Notes: generated by a model not told the origin, from the sequence alone. Positions 33,803-43,281 are shown, counted from the first letter of the stretch. The stretch is DNA of 64,000 nt from Acholeplasmataceae bacterium UBA6235 (GCA_002441525.1 DJWH01000033.1:6308-70307), one strand, 5' to 3'. Numbers and translations: made by a program.

Positions 33803-33845
33803 GAGTTACCTCCGAATATGGTTCAATTGTATCATATATATTTGA

Positions 33846-33873
33846 AAAAAAATCACCTAAATCAGGTGATTTT
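33846..33873 (-). terminator. Terminator of the ArsB/NhaD-like permease gene
   Basis: Stem AAATCACCT / AGGTGATTT with a minus-strand T-tract, overlapping the stop codon. Confidence 0.88.
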
Positions 33874-34990
33874 ACTTAAGTATATAGACGACGCATATAA
33901 TGACAGTCATGTAAATAATACAGATGATGGTGTATTTGATGAGGTATTCTTTGAATCTTTCCGGGTATAAACGCGTGACAAATTTAAAGGTTATCAAGCT
34001 CGCTAGCGATCCAATGAGTGTCCCCATCGCCCCGATATTCACCCCTTGTAAGAGGTTAAGCATATAGGCACTTGGTGTAAAGGTGGACAGTAACACTGCT
34101 GCTGGTACGTTGGAAATGAACTGACTGGTCAAAATACCTGTGAAGAATACACTGTGTTCATTATTGAGAATGGCCTCAAAGAAGGTTTTAATGACATCCA
34201 TTTGTCCAATATTGCCTGTGAAGATGAAAAACATGAAGAAGGTCATCAATAAGTGATAATCGACTTTTTTAAATAGATGTCGACCAAAGATTAGGCTGAA
34301 TATCAAGACGATTACAATCGCGATCTCAGCCGGTATGAATCCCAAAACGGTAAATATCGCTATGAAGAATGTGGTGAAATAGACGTAGATTCGATAACCT
34401 TTGATCTTTACATCTTCGACAATAGGGGTTACTAGGTCTTGTTTAAAAATCAACCAAATGGAGATTAATAATAGAACAAATCCCGTGATGGTAATGACTG
34501 CAGTGCTTTGCATAAAAGCCCAGAATGGCAAATCATAATTGGTATAGAGGTAAATGTTTTGAGGGTCCCCCATTGGGGTTAAAGCCGATCCAAGATTCGC
34601 TGCTAGTGTCATCAATATAACAATGATGATCGATTCTTTGGTTCGACCAATCTTTCCCATGACAAATAACATGAAGGGCACTAAGGTTAATAAGACGGCA
34701 TCGTTCGTGACCAGCATGCCTAAAAAGAAGGAAGCCATCACAATCACAAGTGCGATGGTACGCATGTCTTTTAAATGTTTGACCATCTTTACAGCAATCA
34801 TCGTGAAGAAGTGTTGGTCTGTCATACCCGCTACAGAAATCATCAAGGAAAACATCACCACCAACACTTCGATGTTGATATATTCGATGTATCCTGGGTT
34901 GATTGGAACAAAGATCATGGAAATCAAAGCGACGATTAAAGCGATAAAAAAGACTTTATCCTTATATATAAAATTGAAAATAGCTTTCAC
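33872..34990 (-). CDS. ArsB/NhaD-like ion permease (SLC13/ion transporter superfamily)
   Basis: 372 residues from a GTG at 34990, chosen because GAGGGG lies six bases upstream; a longer ATG frame begins in the hairpin region and is unlikely. About ten membrane segments are visible. VTNDAVLLTLVPF and ANLGSALTPMGDPQNIYLY are signature segments of the ArsB/NhaD/CitMHS superfamily, where a polar loop lines the ion path. The substrate (arsenite, sodium or a dicarboxylate) cannot be told. No ars genes are nearby. Confidence 0.85.
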   Translation of the reverse strand: MKAIFNFIYKDKVFFIALIVALISMIFVPINPGYIEYINIEVLVVMFSLMISVAGMTDQHFFTMIAVKMVKHLKDMRTIALVIVMASFFLGMLVTNDAVLLTLVPFMLFVMGKIGRTKESIIIVILMTLAANLGSALTPMGDPQNIYLYTNYDLPFWAFMQSTAVITITGFVLLLISIWLIFKQDLVTPIVEDVKIKGYRIYVYFTTFFIAIFTVLGFIPAEIAIVIVLIFSLIFGRHLFKKVDYHLLMTFFMFFIFTGNIGQMDVIKTFFEAILNNEHSVFFTGILTSQFISNVPAAVLLSTFTPSAYMLNLLQGVNIGAMGTLIGSLASLITFKFVTRLYPERFKEYLIKYTIICIIYMTVIICVVYILK

Positions 34991-35010
34991 AAGTAACCCC
35001 TCTAGCTGAC

Positions 35011-35047
35011 TAAAAAAGCACGTATCCACACCCATTATACGCGCTTT
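35011..35047. repeat. Inverted repeat covering the permease promoter
   Basis: Arms GCGCGTAT and ATACGTGC surround 11 bases, flanked by A/T runs. On the minus strand TTGATT, 16 bp, TATAAT overlaps the left arm, so the repeat covers the -10. It can be read as an operator, or as a leftover terminator hairpin lying downstream of the tpiA terminator. Confidence 0.55.
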
Positions 35048-35065
35048 TTTATTATAATCAATTGA

Positions 35066-35104
35066 AAAAATAAAACGCCTATTTCATTTGAAATAAGCGC
35101 TTGA
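35066..35104 (-). terminator. Terminator of the pgk-tpiA operon
   Basis: Stem GCGCTTATTTC / GAAATAGGCG with a 4-base loop and a T-rich minus-strand tail. Confidence 0.8.
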
Positions 35105-35111
35105 TTTGAGA

Positions 35112-35876
35112 TTATTTTTTCGCTGCGTTCACGAGGGTTAAGTAGCTAGCTGCATCTAGGGATGCTCCACCAACCAAAGCCCCATCGATGTTTTCTTGAG
35201 CAAGTAAACTATCGACATTCTTGGTGTTTACAGACCCACCATAAAGGATTCTTACACGGCTTGAAACATCTTCACCATAGAGTTCTTTTAAAACGCCACG
35301 GATATTTTTGATGGTTTCTTCTGCTTGTTCAGGGGTCGCTGTTTTACCTGTTCCAATCGCCCAAATCGGTTCATAAGCCACGATGGTTTTGAGGGCTTGA
35401 TGACGATCGATGTTGAGGTACGCTTTAACGACTTGGTTCTTAACCACAGCATCTGTGGTGCCAGCTTCTCTAATTTCTAGAGATTCGCCCACACAAATGA
35501 TCGGGGTGAGTTCATGCTTGATTGCGGCGTGAACTTTTAAGTTAACCGTTTCATCGGATTCATTGAACATCGCACGACGTTCGCTGTGACCGATAATGAC
35601 GTATTCAACGCCTGTGGTTTCTAACATGAGCGGTGAGGTTTCACCAGTAAACGCACCATTTTCAGCATAGTGCATGTTTTGTGCGCCAATTTTGATATTT
35701 TCGCCTTGTCTTTTAACCAAGTCTCTTAAAAACACATCGTTGGCACATACGACTGATTCAACCACTTCTCTGTTGGGTACTTCTTGATTGACCGCATAGA
35801 TGAATTGGAGTGCTTCATCTCTGGTCTTATACATTTTCCAGTTACCTGCAATGACAGGTCTACGTAAATTATTCAT
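35112..35876 (-). CDS. tpiA: Triosephosphate isomerase
   Basis: Interconverts dihydroxyacetone phosphate and glyceraldehyde-3-phosphate. 254 residues. The N-terminal AGNWKMYKT, catalytic histidine GHSERR near 100, catalytic glutamate AYEPIWAIGTG near 170, and phosphate loop ILYGGSVN near 215 are all intact. It is last in an operon pgk - cupin regulator - ptsH - tpiA, which joins two glycolytic enzymes with the PTS phosphocarrier. Confidence 0.98.
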   Translation of the reverse strand: MNNLRRPVIAGNWKMYKTRDEALQFIYAVNQEVPNREVVESVVCANDVFLRDLVKRQGENIKIGAQNMHYAENGAFTGETSPLMLETTGVEYVIIGHSERRAMFNESDETVNLKVHAAIKHELTPIICVGESLEIREAGTTDAVVKNQVVKAYLNIDRHQALKTIVAYEPIWAIGTGKTATPEQAEETIKNIRGVLKELYGEDVSSRVRILYGGSVNTKNVDSLLAQENIDGALVGGASLDAASYLTLVNAAKK

Positions 35877-35885
35877 AGAATCTCC

Positions 35886-36131
35886 TTACACTAAGATTGC
35901 TGCGATTTCGTTGATGGCTTCTTCAGCATTTTTGCCGGATGCGACAATGCGCACGTTTTGACCTTGTGGGATCGCTAAAGACATGAGTCCTAGGATGGAT
36001 TTAAGGTCAACCACTTTATCCTTGTAGTGTAGTTCGATATTCACAGCATATTTTGAAGCGGCTTGAACGATTTTCACTGCAAGACTTGCATGTAATCCAG
36101 TCGTGCTTTTAACAATGACTTCTTTTTCCAT
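35886..36131 (-). CDS. ptsH: HPr phosphocarrier protein
   Basis: 81 residues. The PEP-dependent phosphorylation site is TGLHAS (His at about residue 14). DLKSILGLMSLAI holds the regulatory serine, equivalent to Ser46, that HPr kinase modifies in Firmicutes. Ser-phosphorylated HPr is the co-repressor of CcpA, which is also encoded here. It could carry phosphate to PTS permeases, although none lies in this window. Length is slightly below the usual 85-88 but the core is whole. Confidence 0.93.
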   Translation of the reverse strand: MEKEVIVKSTTGLHASLAVKIVQAASKYAVNIELHYKDKVVDLKSILGLMSLAIPQGQNVRIVASGKNAEEAINEIAAILV

Positions 36132-36145
36132 ATATTATCACCTTT

Positions 36146-36685
36146 CTAAAACATCGGCGGTGTACTAATCCAAAGTACTTTCGCCTTTTTATTCGTATGA
36201 TTCATGAGGTAGTGTTCTTTATTCGCTGTATAATAGAAGGTCTCACCGCTTTTAACGATGTGTTTCTTCTTATTGACGACCAAAGTCACTTCGCCCTCAA
36301 GGACATAACCAAATTCTTCCCCTGCATGAGGATCATCCATAAATGACTTCCCATTGGGTAAGAGCTCAATCAAGATTGGCTCCATTTCATATTTTAACGC
36401 ATTCGGTACAATCCAACTAACATTATGCTTTAATTCAGCATTCTCTTTCTCAAAGAAATCGCTCTTTTTAAAGACCACTTGTTCTTCGATTTGATTGCTG
36501 AAAAAGTCGGAAATATCTGTACCCAATACTTCTAATATTGAAAACAACGTATTCATGGACGGGGACGCTAAATTGTGTTCTAGCTGAGATATATAGCCTT
36601 TAGATAACTCTAGTCTGTTTGCCAGTTCTTCTTGCGTCAAACCATTTTCGAGACGTAATTCTCGAAGTTTACTACCGATGTCCAT
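36146..36685 (-). CDS. XRE-family regulator with cupin domain
   Basis: 179 residues. The N-terminal helix-turn-helix is LRELRLENGLTQEELANRLELSKGYISQLE, with TQEELANRLELSKGYISQ the diagnostic stretch. The second half is a cupin: PHAGEEFGYVLEGEVTLVV and GETFYYTANKEHYLMNH with histidine and glutamate residues where a small-molecule site is expected. The ATG at 36685 directly follows the pgk stop and has no strong ribosome site, so it may be translated by coupling. MocR/PuuR-like relatives sense polyamines or sugars. A role in glycolysis is suggested only by location. Confidence 0.85.
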   Translation of the reverse strand: MDIGSKLRELRLENGLTQEELANRLELSKGYISQLEHNLASPSMNTLFSILEVLGTDISDFFSNQIEEQVVFKKSDFFEKENAELKHNVSWIVPNALKYEMEPILIELLPNGKSFMDDPHAGEEFGYVLEGEVTLVVNKKKHIVKSGETFYYTANKEHYLMNHTNKKAKVLWISTPPMF

Positions 36686-36686
36686 T

Positions 36687-37880
36687 TTACTTGTTTGCAA
36701 CGATTTCAACACCTGGTAATAGTTTGCCTTCTAGGTATTCTAGAGATGCACCACCACCGGTTGAAATGTGTGTGAACTTCGAAGCGTAACCAAATTGAAT
36801 GGCTGCTGCTGCAGAGTCACCACCACCAACGATGGTAATTGCGTCTTGTAATTTAGAGATGGCATCACATACACCGATGGTGCCTTTTGCATAATTGGAC
36901 ATTTCAAATACGCCCATTGGTCCATTCCATACAACGGTCTTAGCGGTTGCTAACACAGATGCGAATAGTTCGATGGATTTAGGTCCGATGTCTAATGACA
37001 TTTCGTTTGGTTGAATGTCGGTGATTGGGCCGACATGTTTAGCTGGTTCATTTTCAAATTTTTCAGTATAAGCGAAATCGATTGGTAATACGATTTTGCC
37101 TTGAGCTTCTTCTAATAAAGATTTAGCCAATGCAACTTTTTCTAATTCACAAATCGATGTACCAACTTCATAACCTTGTGCTTTTAAGAAGGTATACGCC
37201 ATACCACCACCGATGATGACTTTGTCAGCCACTTTCAATAGGTTGGAGATGACTTCAATTTTATCGGATACTTTCGCTCCACCCAATACTGCGACAAAAG
37301 GACGTTTAGGATTGGATACGGCACCACCGATGAATTCAATTTCTTTTTCTAATAAGAAGCCTGCAACCGTTTCTTGGATGTTTGCAGCGATCCCTGCGTT
37401 TGAAGCGTGCGCTCTGTGTGCAGTACCGAATGCATCGTTGACGAATACATCGCCAAGAGATGCCCAGTATTTGCCGAGTTCAGGGTTGTTCTTCGATTCT
37501 TTGTTGCCTTCGATGTCTTCAAAACGTGTGTTTTCAAACATCAAGATTTCGCCATCTTTTAAACCGTTGATAGCTGCTTCTAATGCAGCACCTCTGGTTT
37601 CAGGAACGAATTGTACTGGCTTAGCCAATAATTCAGATAGACGTGCTGCCACAGGTGCTAAAGTAGCATCTTTCTTGTCTTCAGCAGTTTTAACTCTACC
37701 AAGGTGAGAGAATAAAATCGCTCTACCGCCTTTTTCTAAGACGTACTTGATGGTAGGTAATGCTTCCACAATACGGTTTTCGTCTGTGATTTTGCCGTCT
37801 TGCATTGGGACGTTAAAATCGACGCGAATCAATACTTTCTTTCCAGAGACATTAATATCTCTTACAGTCTTTTTTCCCAT
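36687..37880 (-). CDS. pgk: Phosphoglycerate kinase
   Basis: Makes ATP from 1,3-bisphosphoglycerate. 397 residues, normal length. [16 protein letters not shown] at the start, LFSHLGRVK near 60, [10 protein letters not shown] near 170, [12 protein letters not shown] near 200 and the nucleotide loop GGGDSAAAA near 350 are all conserved. First gene of the pgk-cupin-ptsH-tpiA operon; a TATAAT lies upstream and GGAGG precedes the ATG. Confidence 0.98.
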   Translation of the reverse strand: MGKKTVRDINVSGKKVLIRVDFNVPMQDGKITDENRIVEALPTIKYVLEKGGRAILFSHLGRVKTAEDKKDATLAPVAARLSELLAKPVQFVPETRGAALEAAINGLKDGEILMFENTRFEDIEGNKESKNNPELGKYWASLGDVFVNDAFGTAHRAHASNAGIAANIQETVAGFLLEKEIEFIGGAVSNPKRPFVAVLGGAKVSDKIEVISNLLKVADKVIIGGGMAYTFLKAQGYEVGTSICELEKVALAKSLLEEAQGKIVLPIDFAYTEKFENEPAKHVGPITDIQPNEMSLDIGPKSIELFASVLATAKTVVWNGPMGVFEMSNYAKGTIGVCDAISKLQDAITIVGGGDSAAAAIQFGYASKFTHISTGGGASLEYLEGKLLPGVEIVANK

Positions 37881-37983
37881 AGTTTCCTCCGTAAAATAAT
37901 GTTATGGTAATCAATCGACATTATTATATCACTAGTTATCATGTTTTACTAGAAAATATCCAATGAAAATGTTATCACATCAC

Positions 37984-38400
37984 TCAGAAAATTTGAGTTT
38001 GAACATTCTCCATATAATCATAGATTATTTTACAATATTTCATCTTTTCTTTGAATCGAGTATAGGACATATCAACCTCAATTTCATGTAAGTTCGTAAA
38101 AAGAACCACGGTTTTGGTTCCATATTTTTGAATTGAAGCGATTTTAAGGTAATTCACCCATACGGTTTCATAGTTTCTAGGGCTACCTGTTGGGATCATC
38201 AATATGTTCGAATTGATGTAAATCGGAACCAATGAATTTACCTTGAATCGCTGTTTAGTTTGTTGTAAACGGGCTTCATAAGTCGTCAACATTTCTTGAC
38301 ATAAAAGTTTAATTATACTAATCGGTGGCTTTTCAGTTTGTGTTTGATATTTTTCGAAAAACAGGACAGCACCTGTGGCGTTTTGATGGATATATAGCAT
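37984..38400 (-). CDS. comK: ComK-like competence transcription factor
   Basis: 138 residues. The diagnostic central part VPIYINSNILMIPTGSPRNYETVWVNYLKI follows the ComK pattern of PPI/L-I-n-PT-x-SP and a conserved Trp (quoted here as PTGSPRNYETVW). The protein is shorter than B. subtilis ComK (192), resembling the compact ComK of other Firmicutes. ComK activates DNA-uptake genes in competence. It has no good ribosome site, and the terminator of the upstream sugar-ATPase gene ends only a few bases before it, so it seems to rely on read-through. YlbF, which supports ComK in B. subtilis, is also in this window. Target genes are not present here. Confidence 0.75.
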   Translation of the reverse strand: MLYIHQNATGAVLFFEKYQTQTEKPPISIIKLLCQEMLTTYEARLQQTKQRFKVNSLVPIYINSNILMIPTGSPRNYETVWVNYLKIASIQKYGTKTVVLFTNLHEIEVDMSYTRFKEKMKYCKIIYDYMENVQTQIF

Positions 38401-38404
38401 GGTT

Positions 38405-38435
38405 TTATAAAAGAAAAGAGACCTTGCGGTCTCTT
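38405..38435 (-). terminator. Terminator of the sugar-ABC ATPase gene, just before comK
   Basis: Stem AAGAGACC / GGTCTCTT with loop TTGC and a T-rich minus-strand tail that ends about five bases before the comK ATG. Confidence 0.88.
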
Positions 38436-39549
38436 ATTTGTTTTGGTCGAATACTAAACGTTGTTCAGTTTCTGGGTTGAAGAAATGGCACTTGTTCATG
38501 TCTAAAGCCAATTCCATCTTATCACCAATGTGGATGTCTGCTCTTGCGTCTACGCTTGCGCACACATTATTACCATTGATGTTGGTATAAATGTTGGTTT
38601 CAGCACCTAACAATTCAGCCACGTCAACTTCAATCTTAAGGATGCTGTTAGGGAATGTTTCAAACACTAACTTATCGTCATGAATGTCTTCAGGACGGAT
38701 ACCTAAAACGATTGGTTTTCCGTAGAATGAATTTTGTTTGATGATTTCAAGTTTGCCTTTAGGTACTTCTAGTTTTTGGTTACCAGTCACGAACCATCCG
38801 TCGTTGTTGACAACGCCTTCGATGAAGTTCATTGGAGGTGTACCGATGAATCCCGCAACGAACATGTTGTTAGGGAAGTCATAAATTTCTTTAGGTGCGC
38901 CGACTTGTTGGATATAACCATCTTTCATAACAACGATACGGCTAGCCATGGTCATCGCTTCGATTTGGTCATGGGTAACGTAAATGGTTGTTGTGTTGAT
39001 ACGGTTATGAAGCTTAATTAATTCACCACGCATTTGTACACGTAGTTTAGCATCCAAGTTGGATAGTGGTTCGTCCATTAAGAATACTTTCGCATTACGG
39101 ACAATCGCTCTACCTAACGCAACACGTTGTCTTTGACCACCGGATAGCGCTTTTGGTTTACGATCAAGGTAAGGTAATAGACCTAAGATAGCTGCTGCTT
39201 CCTTGACTTTAACGTCAATTTCATTCTTAGGCATCTTACGAATCTTAAGACCGAATGCCATGTTGTCATAAACAGACATGTGTGGGTATAACGCATAGGA
39301 TTGGAATACCATCGCGATGTTACGGTCTTTTGGAGCTACGTCATTTACTAAGACGTTATCGATGTAAAGTTCACCAGCAGAAATTTCTTCCAAACCAGCG
39401 ATCATACGTAATGTTGTGGATTTACCACAACCAGAAGGTCCAACGAATACGATGAATTCTTTGTCTTTAATGCTTAGATTGAAATCGAATACCGCTTGGA
39501 CACCATTAGGATAAATTTTATCAATGTGTTTTAATTCTAGGGTTGCCAT
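38434..39549 (-). CDS. ugpC: Multi-sugar ABC transporter ATPase (UgpC/MsmK family)
   Basis: 371 residues. Walker A GPSGCGKSTTLRM, signature LSGGQRQRVALGRAI, Walker B VFLMDEPLSNLDAKLR, and a C-terminal TOBE/OB region (VLGIRPEDIH) typical of MalK/UgpC ATPases that can serve several sugar permeases. No permease or binding protein is adjacent, so it probably powers importers encoded elsewhere. A perfect cre box lies just after the -10 on the minus strand, so CcpA likely represses it. comK lies directly downstream. Confidence 0.92.
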   Translation of the reverse strand: MATLELKHIDKIYPNGVQAVFDFNLSIKDKEFIVFVGPSGCGKSTTLRMIAGLEEISAGELYIDNVLVNDVAPKDRNIAMVFQSYALYPHMSVYDNMAFGLKIRKMPKNEIDVKVKEAAAILGLLPYLDRKPKALSGGQRQRVALGRAIVRNAKVFLMDEPLSNLDAKLRVQMRGELIKLHNRINTTTIYVTHDQIEAMTMASRIVVMKDGYIQQVGAPKEIYDFPNNMFVAGFIGTPPMNFIEGVVNNDGWFVTGNQKLEVPKGKLEIIKQNSFYGKPIVLGIRPEDIHDDKLVFETFPNSILKIEVDVAELLGAETNIYTNINGNNVCASVDARADIHIGDKMELALDMNKCHFFNPETEQRLVFDQNK

Positions 39550-39576
39550 ACAATCACTCCTTTATTAGTATATAGT

Positions 39577-39600
39577 TGTCAACGCTTACATTATATGAAA
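39577..39600 (-). promoter_or_regulatory. Promoter with perfect cre box of ugpC
   Basis: Minus-strand TGTAAGCGTTGACA (39590-39577) matches the cre consensus TGWAANCGNTNWCA at every position. A TATAAT lies immediately upstream. Binding would block transcription. It is the best cre site I see in the window. Confidence 0.8.
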
Positions 39601-39638
39601 ATATATAAAAAAAAGAAATGTGCAAGTTGCACACTTCG

Positions 39639-40142
39639 TTATTTGTTTTTAGATGTAGGGATTCGTTCTTTTAGAAAACTTATAAAATCATTTACATTAC
39701 CTTCTACTAAAGATGATTTTGGTATGATGATGGCCATATTAAATCGGATATATAACAGAATCAATCGTTTGGTGATAACCACTTTTTTGAAAACAACATA
39801 CGGGCCAGTTTGATCGATGGGTTGATCTTTATATAAGCTGGTTTGATGAAATTGTTGCTCGTCAAATTCAAAAAGGATGTTTTTAGCCGTATCTTTCATG
39901 CTCCTTTTAACCCTAAATTTAATGATGAGTGTAAAAAATATTGAGATTATAGTGACATATAAAAAAGTCCCGAAAATCAGTGAGAATTCAAGTGCTTCAG
40001 GGACATCCTTATAGTTCATATTGAATATAAAGAGAATCACTGCGAACCCAATCAACGGGATGATTGATTCCCTGCGAAAAAAGTGAGACCAAAAGAACTC
40101 AGAATAATGGTATTTGGTATACTCAATCTTTGCTTTATACAT
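39639..40142 (-). CDS. YcxB-like membrane protein
   Basis: 167 residues with two hydrophobic segments near the N-terminus (IIPLIGFAVILFIFNMNY and FGTFLYVTIISIFFTLII), then a cytosolic part. GPYVVFKKVVITKRLILLYIR and AIIIPKSSLVEGNVNDFISFL match the YcxB-like C-terminal pattern, especially IIPKSSL. The function of the family is unknown. It follows a PucR-like regulator by two bases, so the two are coupled. Confidence 0.72.
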   Translation of the reverse strand: MYKAKIEYTKYHYSEFFWSHFFRRESIIPLIGFAVILFIFNMNYKDVPEALEFSLIFGTFLYVTIISIFFTLIIKFRVKRSMKDTAKNILFEFDEQQFHQTSLYKDQPIDQTGPYVVFKKVVITKRLILLYIRFNMAIIIPKSSLVEGNVNDFISFLKERIPTSKNK

Positions 40143-40144
40143 GG

Positions 40145-40723
40145 TTAGTTCTCCTTAATCAACAAATATATAATCGCTGCGTCTTCGAACTTCTTCAAAT
40201 CAAATCCAGTGACTCGATAAAACTTATCTAAACGGTTAATCAATGTGTTTCTATGCAGATACAACGCTTTAGCGGCTTCAGACGTATTTTGATTTTTTTC
40301 TATAAACACCTTAATCGAATGCAGAAACTCTTCGTCTTCATAGAATTGTTTTAAAATCATCTTTTTGGTTTGCTCATCGATTGAACCTAGGATACGATCA
40401 TAAAATAGAATCTTGTCGTTTAGGTATGGACGGTCAAATTTTAATGACAACATCTTCTTTTGCATATCCTCTTTCAAAGCAGATTCAGATTCAAAGAATG
40501 ACGATTCATACAAAGATAAACTTTGGAATAAATCGGTATTGATGGTATTGATCAATTCTTCATAAACCAAGTCACTGGGTTCTCTCACCAAAACGACGAG
40601 TTTATCATTTTCGACATATTGTTTTGGATTAATCAACATATCAGAAAAAAGCGACTGAATGGTCGTCAATTCATCAAGATTCAATTGTTCGACTGGACTG
40701 ACCAAAAGGTAGCCTTTGTACAT
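40145..40723 (-). CDS. PucR-type transcriptional regulator (C-terminal HTH)
   Basis: 192 residues. The C-terminal region EKNQNTSEAAKALYLHRNTLINRLDKFYRVTGFDL carries the PucR/CdaR helix-turn-helix pattern (HRNTLINRLDK the core). The N-terminal part is short and lacks the GAF or PurC-like sensor domain seen in full-length members. It forms a two-gene operon with the YcxB-like protein. Regulated genes are unknown. AGGTTGGTGATAAC precedes the start. Confidence 0.78.
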   Translation of the reverse strand: MYKGYLLVSPVEQLNLDELTTIQSLFSDMLINPKQYVENDKLVVLVREPSDLVYEELINTINTDLFQSLSLYESSFFESESALKEDMQKKMLSLKFDRPYLNDKILFYDRILGSIDEQTKKMILKQFYEDEEFLHSIKVFIEKNQNTSEAAKALYLHRNTLINRLDKFYRVTGFDLKKFEDAAIIYLLIKEN

Positions 40724-40819
40724 GTTATCACCAACCTAATTATACCAAAAAAAGAGAGTGATTTCGTGTTTAATTAAAATATGTCAATTTTGCTATGATA
40801 TAATGGATTTGGTGATAAG

Positions 40820-41836
40820 ATGAAATACCCACAATTTATAAAACCCAATGGTACCATTGGCTTATTCGCAAGCAGCTTTGGTGCGAATACAGAACCGTAT
40901 AAAAGCAGACTAGAATCGGCCATCCAACAGTTAAAATCTCTAGGCTATCAAATTGTCAGTGAAGGCGATATTTTTGGTTATTATCAAGGCGCGAGCGCTT
41001 CTAAAGAAGCTCGGGCAGCAGCCTTCATGACCTTATATAAAAACCCTAAAGTCGATTTTTTATGGAGTGTTGGTGGTGGCGAATGGTTGATGGAAATGTT
41101 GCCTTATATCGACTTTGAAGACCTAAAAAAATACCCACCCAAATATGTGATGGGCTATTCCGATAATACCCATTTAACGATGTTGATGAATACCTTATTA
41201 GATACCGCTTCAATCTATGGTCAACACACCACTGAATTTGGTATGAATCCAATGGATGAATCTTTAAAACAAGCTTTAGAAGTCATCTCAGGAGAACGCT
41301 TAACCCAATCGAGTTTTCCATTATATGAAGGTAAAGGTGCAGAACAACCAGACCCATTGGGTGGTTATGTTCTCTCTGAACCTACACGATGGGTTAACTT
41401 AAGGGGTGAATCTGAAATCCGCTTAGCAGGGCGATTCATCGGTGGTTGTTTAGATGTATTTATATCGCATTTAGGCACACCGTTAGACCACATTAGTTCT
41501 TTTATCGAACAATATAAAGATGAAGGGATTGTTTGGTTCATGGAGGCTTGCGACCTAAACTTATTTGGTTTAAAAAGAGCCCTATGGCAACTGAAACAGG
41601 CGGGGTGGTTTAAGTACACCAAAGGCTTCATTTTTGGTAGACATCTAAATGCGTCACCTGTCATTGATTTAGACCAATACCAAACCACATTGGATATTTT
41701 AGGGGACTTGAATGTCCCAATCATCATGGATGCTGATTTCGGTCATATCCCACCAACCTTTACATTGATTAGTGGCGCTTTTGTCGAGATCGAATCCAAA
41801 GATGGCAAAGGTACCATAAAAACGATCATAAAGTAA
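40820..41836 (+). CDS. S66-family peptidase (LD-carboxypeptidase/MccF-like)
   Basis: 338 residues. FIKPNGTIGLFASSFG opens the fold. The nucleophile serine is in VMGYSDNTHLTML near residue 115. Further on GRFIGGCLDVF and EACDLNLFG match the family, and the catalytic Glu and His are expected there. S66 enzymes either trim murein L,D-tetrapeptides or, as MccF, cleave toxic aminoacyl-adenylates. With no murein genes in sight and a likely wall-less host, an MccF-like or general dipeptidase role seems better. It has its own promoter with an extended -10 (TGATATAAT). Confidence 0.82.
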   Translation: MKYPQFIKPNGTIGLFASSFGANTEPYKSRLESAIQQLKSLGYQIVSEGDIFGYYQGASASKEARAAAFMTLYKNPKVDFLWSVGGGEWLMEMLPYIDFEDLKKYPPKYVMGYSDNTHLTMLMNTLLDTASIYGQHTTEFGMNPMDESLKQALEVISGERLTQSSFPLYEGKGAEQPDPLGGYVLSEPTRWVNLRGESEIRLAGRFIGGCLDVFISHLGTPLDHISSFIEQYKDEGIVWFMEACDLNLFGLKRALWQLKQAGWFKYTKGFIFGRHLNASPVIDLDQYQTTLDILGDLNVPIIMDADFGHIPPTFTLISGAFVEIESKDGKGTIKTIIK

Positions 41837-41868
41837 AAAATTCCCCAAAAACTGGGGAATTTTGTTTT
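41836..41868. terminator. Bidirectional terminator between S66 peptidase and sufB
   Basis: Stem AAATTCCCC / GGGGAATTT with loop AAAAACT and T/A runs on both sides, so it can end both convergent transcripts. Confidence 0.88.
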
Positions 41869-41869
41869 A

Positions 41870-43279
41870 TTATCCGATGGAACCTTCCATTTCAAGCTTG
41901 ATGAGCTGGTTAAGTTCTACTGCATATTCCATTGGAAGTTCTTTTGCGAATGGTTCAATGAAACCCATAACAATCATTTCAGTCGCTTCTTCTTCAGTTA
42001 GACCTCTACTCATAAGATAGAATAATTGGTCTTCTGAAATCTTAGAAACGGTTGCTTCGTGTTCTAATGAAACATCTGAATTACGAACGATGTTGGTTGG
42101 GATGGTATCTGAGAATGAGAAGTCATCTAAAATGATGGTATCGCATTCGACATGGGCTTTCGCGCCTTTAGCACGTCTACCAAAGTCGACTTTACCACGA
42201 TAGTTCACAGTACCGCCACCTCTAGAAATCGATTTGGAAATGATCGATGAGGTGGTGTTTGGTGCGACGTGAATCATCTTCGCACCAGTATCTTGATTTT
42301 GGCCTTTACCTGCGAACGCAATCGAGATGGTGGTGCCTTTAGCACGTTCCCCAAGCAATACGCAAGATGGGTATTTCATGTTAACGTTTGAACCGATGTT
42401 ACCATCGATCCATTCCATGTGTCCATCTTCATAAACGAAGGCACGTTTGGTGACTAAGTTAATGACGTTATTCGCCCAGTTTTGGACGGTGGTATAACGG
42501 CAGGTTGCACCTTTCATAACGACAATTTCTACAATCGCTGCGTGCAATGAATCTTTGGTATAGACTGGCGCTGTACATCCTTCGACATAATTGACGGACG
42601 CACCTTCATCGACGAGAATTAATGTGCGTTCAAATTGTCCCATTTGTTCAGAGTTGATACGGAAATAGGATTGTAGTGGTTTTTTCACCTTCACACCTTT
42701 TGGTACGTAGATGAATGACCCACCACTCCATACAGCACTATTGAGTGCTGCATATTTATTGTCTGAATAAGGAATGACAGTTCCGAAGAACTTTTTAACC
42801 AATTCAGGGTGTTCTCTTAATGCGGTATCGGTATCGACGAAAATGACACCTTCAGCTTCTAATTCTGCCATGGTTGAGTGATATACAACCTCAGATTCAA
42901 ATTGGGTTGATACACCGGCTAAGAATTTTCTTTCCGCTTCAGGGATACCTAGTTTTTCAAAGGTATCTTTGATTTCCGATGGTACATCTTCCCATGAACT
43001 TTCTGCTTTTTCAGAAGCTCTGATAAAGTAAGTGAAGTCGTCAAAATCAATACCTGATAAATCTGGTCCCCATTTAGGGTTTTTCAAATCTAAGAACTTT
43101 TGATAGCTTTTCAATCTAAAATCTAACATCCAGTCAGGTTCTTTTTTATAGTCACTGATGGCGCGAACAACATCTTCTGTTAGACCCTTTCCAGTACGCA
43201 ATACTGGGGTATTTTCGGTTTTGAAACCGAACTTATAGTCACCAATGATGGCGTCTATCTTCTTTTTATTGTCATCCAT
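41870..43279 (-). CDS. sufB: Fe-S cluster assembly protein SufB
   Basis: Scaffold subunit of the SufBCD complex, 469 residues. [20 protein letters not shown] near 190, VEGCTAPVY and [19 protein letters not shown] near 300, then [21 protein letters not shown] with the conserved Asp-Val-Ser-x-x-His near 410 (cited as SDVSLEHEA). The C-terminus has [20 protein letters not shown], shared with SufD. Last gene in sufC-D-S-U-B, the typical Firmicute order. Three-base spacing from sufU. Confidence 0.97.
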   Translation of the reverse strand: MDDNKKKIDAIIGDYKFGFKTENTPVLRTGKGLTEDVVRAISDYKKEPDWMLDFRLKSYQKFLDLKNPKWGPDLSGIDFDDFTYFIRASEKAESSWEDVPSEIKDTFEKLGIPEAERKFLAGVSTQFESEVVYHSTMAELEAEGVIFVDTDTALREHPELVKKFFGTVIPYSDNKYAALNSAVWSGGSFIYVPKGVKVKKPLQSYFRINSEQMGQFERTLILVDEGASVNYVEGCTAPVYTKDSLHAAIVEIVVMKGATCRYTTVQNWANNVINLVTKRAFVYEDGHMEWIDGNIGSNVNMKYPSCVLLGERAKGTTISIAFAGKGQNQDTGAKMIHVAPNTTSSIISKSISRGGGTVNYRGKVDFGRRAKGAKAHVECDTIILDDFSFSDTIPTNIVRNSDVSLEHEATVSKISEDQLFYLMSRGLTEEEATEMIVMGFIEPFAKELPMEYAVELNQLIKLEMEGSIG

Positions 43280-43281
43280 GA

